From JASJBU01 sp965372385 (GTDB lineage: Bacteria > Pseudomonadota > Gammaproteobacteria > Chromatiales > Chromatiaceae): a DNA stretch of 16,529 nt. How positions within the stretch are numbered: position 1 is the stretch's first letter; each line of letters starts with the position of its first letter. Positions 14,582 to 16,529 of this stretch are shown piece after piece. The position numbers and the translations under genes were made by a program. The stretch covers positions 1 to 16,529 of the forward strand of contig CBDVCD010000046.1 in NCBI GenBank assembly GCA_965372385.1. Reading direction: 5' to 3'. The notes below the pieces were generated by a model that had not been told where the DNA came from, searched no databases, and saw only the letters and a program-made list of their open reading frames with translations.

Positions 14582-14878
14582 TCAGGCGCCTGCAGAGAAA
14601 TCAATTTCACTACCAGGCTTGAGGCGAACGTACGCCTTCTTCCAGTTGGAACGACGCCCTTGGATAGCACCAAAACGTTTTTGCTTACCCTTCACATTGA
14701 CTACCTGTACGCGGTCGACTTCGACATCGAACAACTGTTCAACTGCCTTGGATATCTCCCGTTTTGTTGCATCAGTAGTCACACGAAAGGTGAACTGGCG
14801 ATTGGCGTCAGCTGCGATGCTGCTTTTTTCAGATACCAGAGGGCTTAGCAGAACCTTCATCAGACGTTCATTATTCAT
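14582..14878 (-). CDS. rplW: 50S ribosomal protein L23
   Basis: L23 (98 residues; 100 in E. coli) sits at the polypeptide exit and is the main docking site for trigger factor and signal recognition particle. It has LMKVLLSPLVSEKSSIAAD, then QFTFRVTTDATKREISKAVE, with the typical EVDRVQVVNVKGKQKRFG. Its ATG overlaps the rplD stop (ATGA), so translation is probably coupled to L4. Confidence 0.98.
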   Translation of the reverse strand: MNNERLMKVLLSPLVSEKSSIAADANRQFTFRVTTDATKREISKAVEQLFDVEVDRVQVVNVKGKQKRFGAIQGRRSNWKKAYVRLKPGSEIDFSAGA

Positions 14879-15489
14879 GCGAGTCGCTCCTCAATCTTCT
14901 TCACGGCAGCTTCAGTCAGCAGCACCTTTTCGTAGGCAATCAGACTCACTGGATCGACCTCAGCCACATCACGCACATCAACACCATAGAGGTTACGGGA
15001 GGCCAGGTAGAGGTTCTCATCGGGATCCACTGTCACCAGCAAAACATCTTTCAGGTCCAGATCCTTCAACTTGCCGACCAGCTCCTTGGTTTTCGGTGCG
15101 GATACGCTGAATTCATTGACCGCGACAAGACGTTCCTGACGTATCAATTCCGAAAGAATGGAGCGGATTGCCCCTCGGTACATCTTGCGATTGATCTTCT
15201 GCGCAAAGCTCTTGGGAGAGGCGGCAAAAGTGACACCACCACTACGCCAGATCGGGCTACGACTGGTGCCGGAACGCGCTCGACCAGTGCCTTTCTGACG
15301 CCAGGGCTTTGCCCCACCTCCGCGGACCGCGGAACGGTTTTTCTGAGCCTTGGTGCCAGCACGAGCTGTAGCCATATGGGCTGTAACAACCTGGTGTACC
15401 AGACCTGCTTTCATATCCGCGCCAAACACTGCATCGGAAACCTGAATCGTCTGAGCACCGCCACCGGCGGATTGAACGTTTAGATCCAT
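14875..15489 (-). CDS. rplD: 50S ribosomal protein L4
   Basis: L4 is a primary 23S rRNA binder. Its long loop, with KPWRQKGTGRARSGTSRSP and IWRSGGVTF, reaches the exit-tunnel constriction. In E. coli it also represses its own S10 operon. I chose the ATG at 15489 (204 residues, N-terminus MDLNVQ, like E. coli MELVL), with a GGGTG ribosome site just upstream. An in-frame GTG at 15498, overlapping the rplC stop, would add three residues and is the alternative. The protein ends AAVKKIEERLA. It overlaps rplW by 4 nt. Confidence 0.97.
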   Translation of the reverse strand: MDLNVQSAGGGAQTIQVSDAVFGADMKAGLVHQVVTAHMATARAGTKAQKNRSAVRGGGAKPWRQKGTGRARSGTSRSPIWRSGGVTFAASPKSFAQKINRKMYRGAIRSILSELIRQERLVAVNEFSVSAPKTKELVGKLKDLDLKDVLLVTVDPDENLYLASRNLYGVDVRDVAEVDPVSLIAYEKVLLTEAAVKKIEERLA

Positions 15490-15494
15490 CGGAA

Positions 15495-16145
15495 TCACCC
15501 TTTATTCTTTAACTTGACAGCAGGCGTCACGATAACGTCACCACCCTTGGAACCGGGTATGGCGCCTTTCACCAGGAGCAGATTGCGTTCAGCATCAACA
15601 CGCACAATCTCGAGATTCTGTTGACTGCGCTGGACCGCCCCCATATGGCCCGCCATCTTTTTACCCTTGAAAACACGTCCGGGAGTCTGGCATTGGCCGA
15701 TAGAACCCGGTGCCCGGTGTGAGACGGAGTTACCGTGGGTCGCATCCTGCATATGGAAGTGATGCCGCTTCACGCCACCTTGAAACCCTTTACCCTGGGT
15801 TTGGCCTCGCACATCGACAATCTGTCCTGACTCGAACATATCAACCTTGAGTTCGCTGCCTACCTCGATACCTTCGCCTTCATCACCCTCAAGACGGAAC
15901 TCCCAGAGGCCGCGTCCAGCATCCACGCCGGCCTTGGAGTAATGTCCGGCTGCCGCTTTATTCACCTTGGAGGCCTTGCGCGAACCGGTTGTTACCTGGA
16001 CAGCGGCATAACCATCAATCTCAGTGGTCTTGAGCTGAGACACCCGGTTCGGTCCCACTTCTATAACAGTCACGGGCACCGAAACACCTGCTTCGGTAAA
16101 TACCCGGGTCATGCCGGCTTTACGTCCGACTAATCCAATCGCCAT
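15495..16145 (-). CDS. rplC: 50S ribosomal protein L3
   Basis: L3 (216 residues; 209 in E. coli) is one of two proteins that start large-subunit assembly, and its loop approaches the peptidyl-transferase centre. It begins MAIGLVGRKAGMTRVF. The loop region has QTQGKGFQGGVKRHHF and APGSIGQCQTPGRVFKGKKM. The glutamine of GSIGQ (Q151) matches the residue methylated by PrmB in E. coli, where the next residue is Asn rather than Cys. It lies 11 nt after rpsJ. Confidence 0.98.
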   Translation of the reverse strand: MAIGLVGRKAGMTRVFTEAGVSVPVTVIEVGPNRVSQLKTTEIDGYAAVQVTTGSRKASKVNKAAAGHYSKAGVDAGRGLWEFRLEGDEGEGIEVGSELKVDMFESGQIVDVRGQTQGKGFQGGVKRHHFHMQDATHGNSVSHRAPGSIGQCQTPGRVFKGKKMAGHMGAVQRSQQNLEIVRVDAERNLLLVKGAIPGSKGGDVIVTPAVKLKNKG

Positions 16146-16156
16146 CGTTGTTAACC

Positions 16157-16468
16157 TCAGTTCAGCTTGATCTGCACGTCTACGCCGGCAGCCAAATCGA
16201 GCTTCATCAAAGCGTCTACCGTTTTGTCGGTAGGTTCGACAATATCCAGCAGACGTTTGTGTGTGCGTATCTCATACTGATCACGCGCGTCTTTGTTGAC
16301 GTGCGGGGAGATCAGTACAGTAAATCTTTCTTTCTTGGTCGGCAACGGAATCGGACCACGCACCAGCGCACCCGTGCGCTTGGCGGTTTCCGCTATTTCA
16401 CGCGCCGATTGATCAATCAGACGATGATCGAACGCTTTGAGTCGAATACGTATTCTCTGGTTTGCCAT
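16157..16468 (-). CDS. rpsJ: 30S ribosomal protein S10
   Basis: S10 (103 residues, as in E. coli) is in the 30S head and also acts as NusE in transcription antitermination, linking ribosome and polymerase through NusG. It has NQRIRIRLKAFDHRLIDQSA, the loop VRGPIPLPTKKERFTVLISP and HVNKDARDQYEIRTHKRLLD. It is the first gene of the S10 group, yet begins only 6 nt after the tuf stop codon, so there is no room for a separate long leader. Confidence 0.99.
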   Translation of the reverse strand: MANQRIRIRLKAFDHRLIDQSAREIAETAKRTGALVRGPIPLPTKKERFTVLISPHVNKDARDQYEIRTHKRLLDIVEPTDKTVDALMKLDLAAGVDVQIKLN

Positions 16469-16474
16469 TATGAC

Positions 16475-16529
16475 TTACTCGATAATCTTGGCGACCACGC
16501 CGGCCCCTACGGTCCGACCACCTTCACGA
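16475..16529 (-). CDS. tuf: Elongation factor Tu, C-terminal end (cut by window edge)
   Basis: The last 17 codons read REGGRTVGAGVVAKIIE and end in TAA. This is the conserved end of EF-Tu domain 3, the GTPase that brings aminoacyl-tRNA to the ribosome. The rest of the gene lies beyond the right edge. tuf just before rpsJ is the usual str-S10 arrangement in many proteobacteria. Confidence 0.93.
   Translation of the reverse strand, partial: REGGRTVGAGVVAKIIE

Noticed and set aside
2836..16529. Search for an inserted accessory gene, CRISPR array, tRNA or mobile element within the ribosomal cluster
   Set aside because: Every gap is filled by standard genes or is about 100 nt or shorter. Gene order is the standard one with nothing inserted.

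Overview
This window comes from a gammaproteobacterium of roughly middling G+C. The evidence is the fused str/S10/spc/alpha ribosomal gene order, the gammaproteobacterial look of the L2, L16, RpoA and S11 sequences, and an AmpE-type inner-membrane protein. A sulfur-oxidising or symbiotic Chromatiales-like host would fit, but that placement is only an impression.

Layout. Positions 1-208 hold no convincing gene. They hold a compact, hairpin-rich, imperfect inverted repeat (about 5-186) that looks like a small dispersed intergenic element. Two plus-strand genes follow: ampE (209-1099), and pyk for pyruvate kinase (1255-2700), whose upstream region carries a near-consensus FNR-type palindrome. 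A bidirectional intrinsic terminator (2765-2802) separates pyk from everything to its right.

From 2836 to the right edge all genes are on the minus strand. Read in transcription order they are: the 3' end of tuf; the S10 group (rpsJ, rplC, rplD, rplW, rplB, rpsS, rplV, rpsC, rplP, rpmC, rpsQ); the spc group (rplN, rplX, rplE, rpsN, rpsH, rplF, rplR, rpsE, rpmD, rplO, secY, rpmJ); and the alpha group (rpsM, rpsK, rpsD, rpoA, rplQ). No gene of the classical set is missing and none is broken. Spacing is tight, with ATGA or TAATG overlaps at three junctions and abutting genes at rplO/secY. Three sites inside the cluster may punctuate transcription: a weak candidate promoter before rplN, a terminator-like hairpin between rpsN and rpsH, and a candidate promoter with a structured leader before rpsM.

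Together these genes supply much of both ribosomal subunits, the SecY channel and the RNA polymerase alpha subunit, so ribosome, export and transcription capacity are made in step. tuf ends only 6 nt before rpsJ, so a long S10 leader of the E. coli type cannot fit between them.

The window is mostly ordinary core genome. I see no new defence, mobile or biosynthetic system. The points worth a second look are the repeat at the left edge, the FNR-like site and altered phosphate-binding motif of pyk, and the hairpin inside the spc group.
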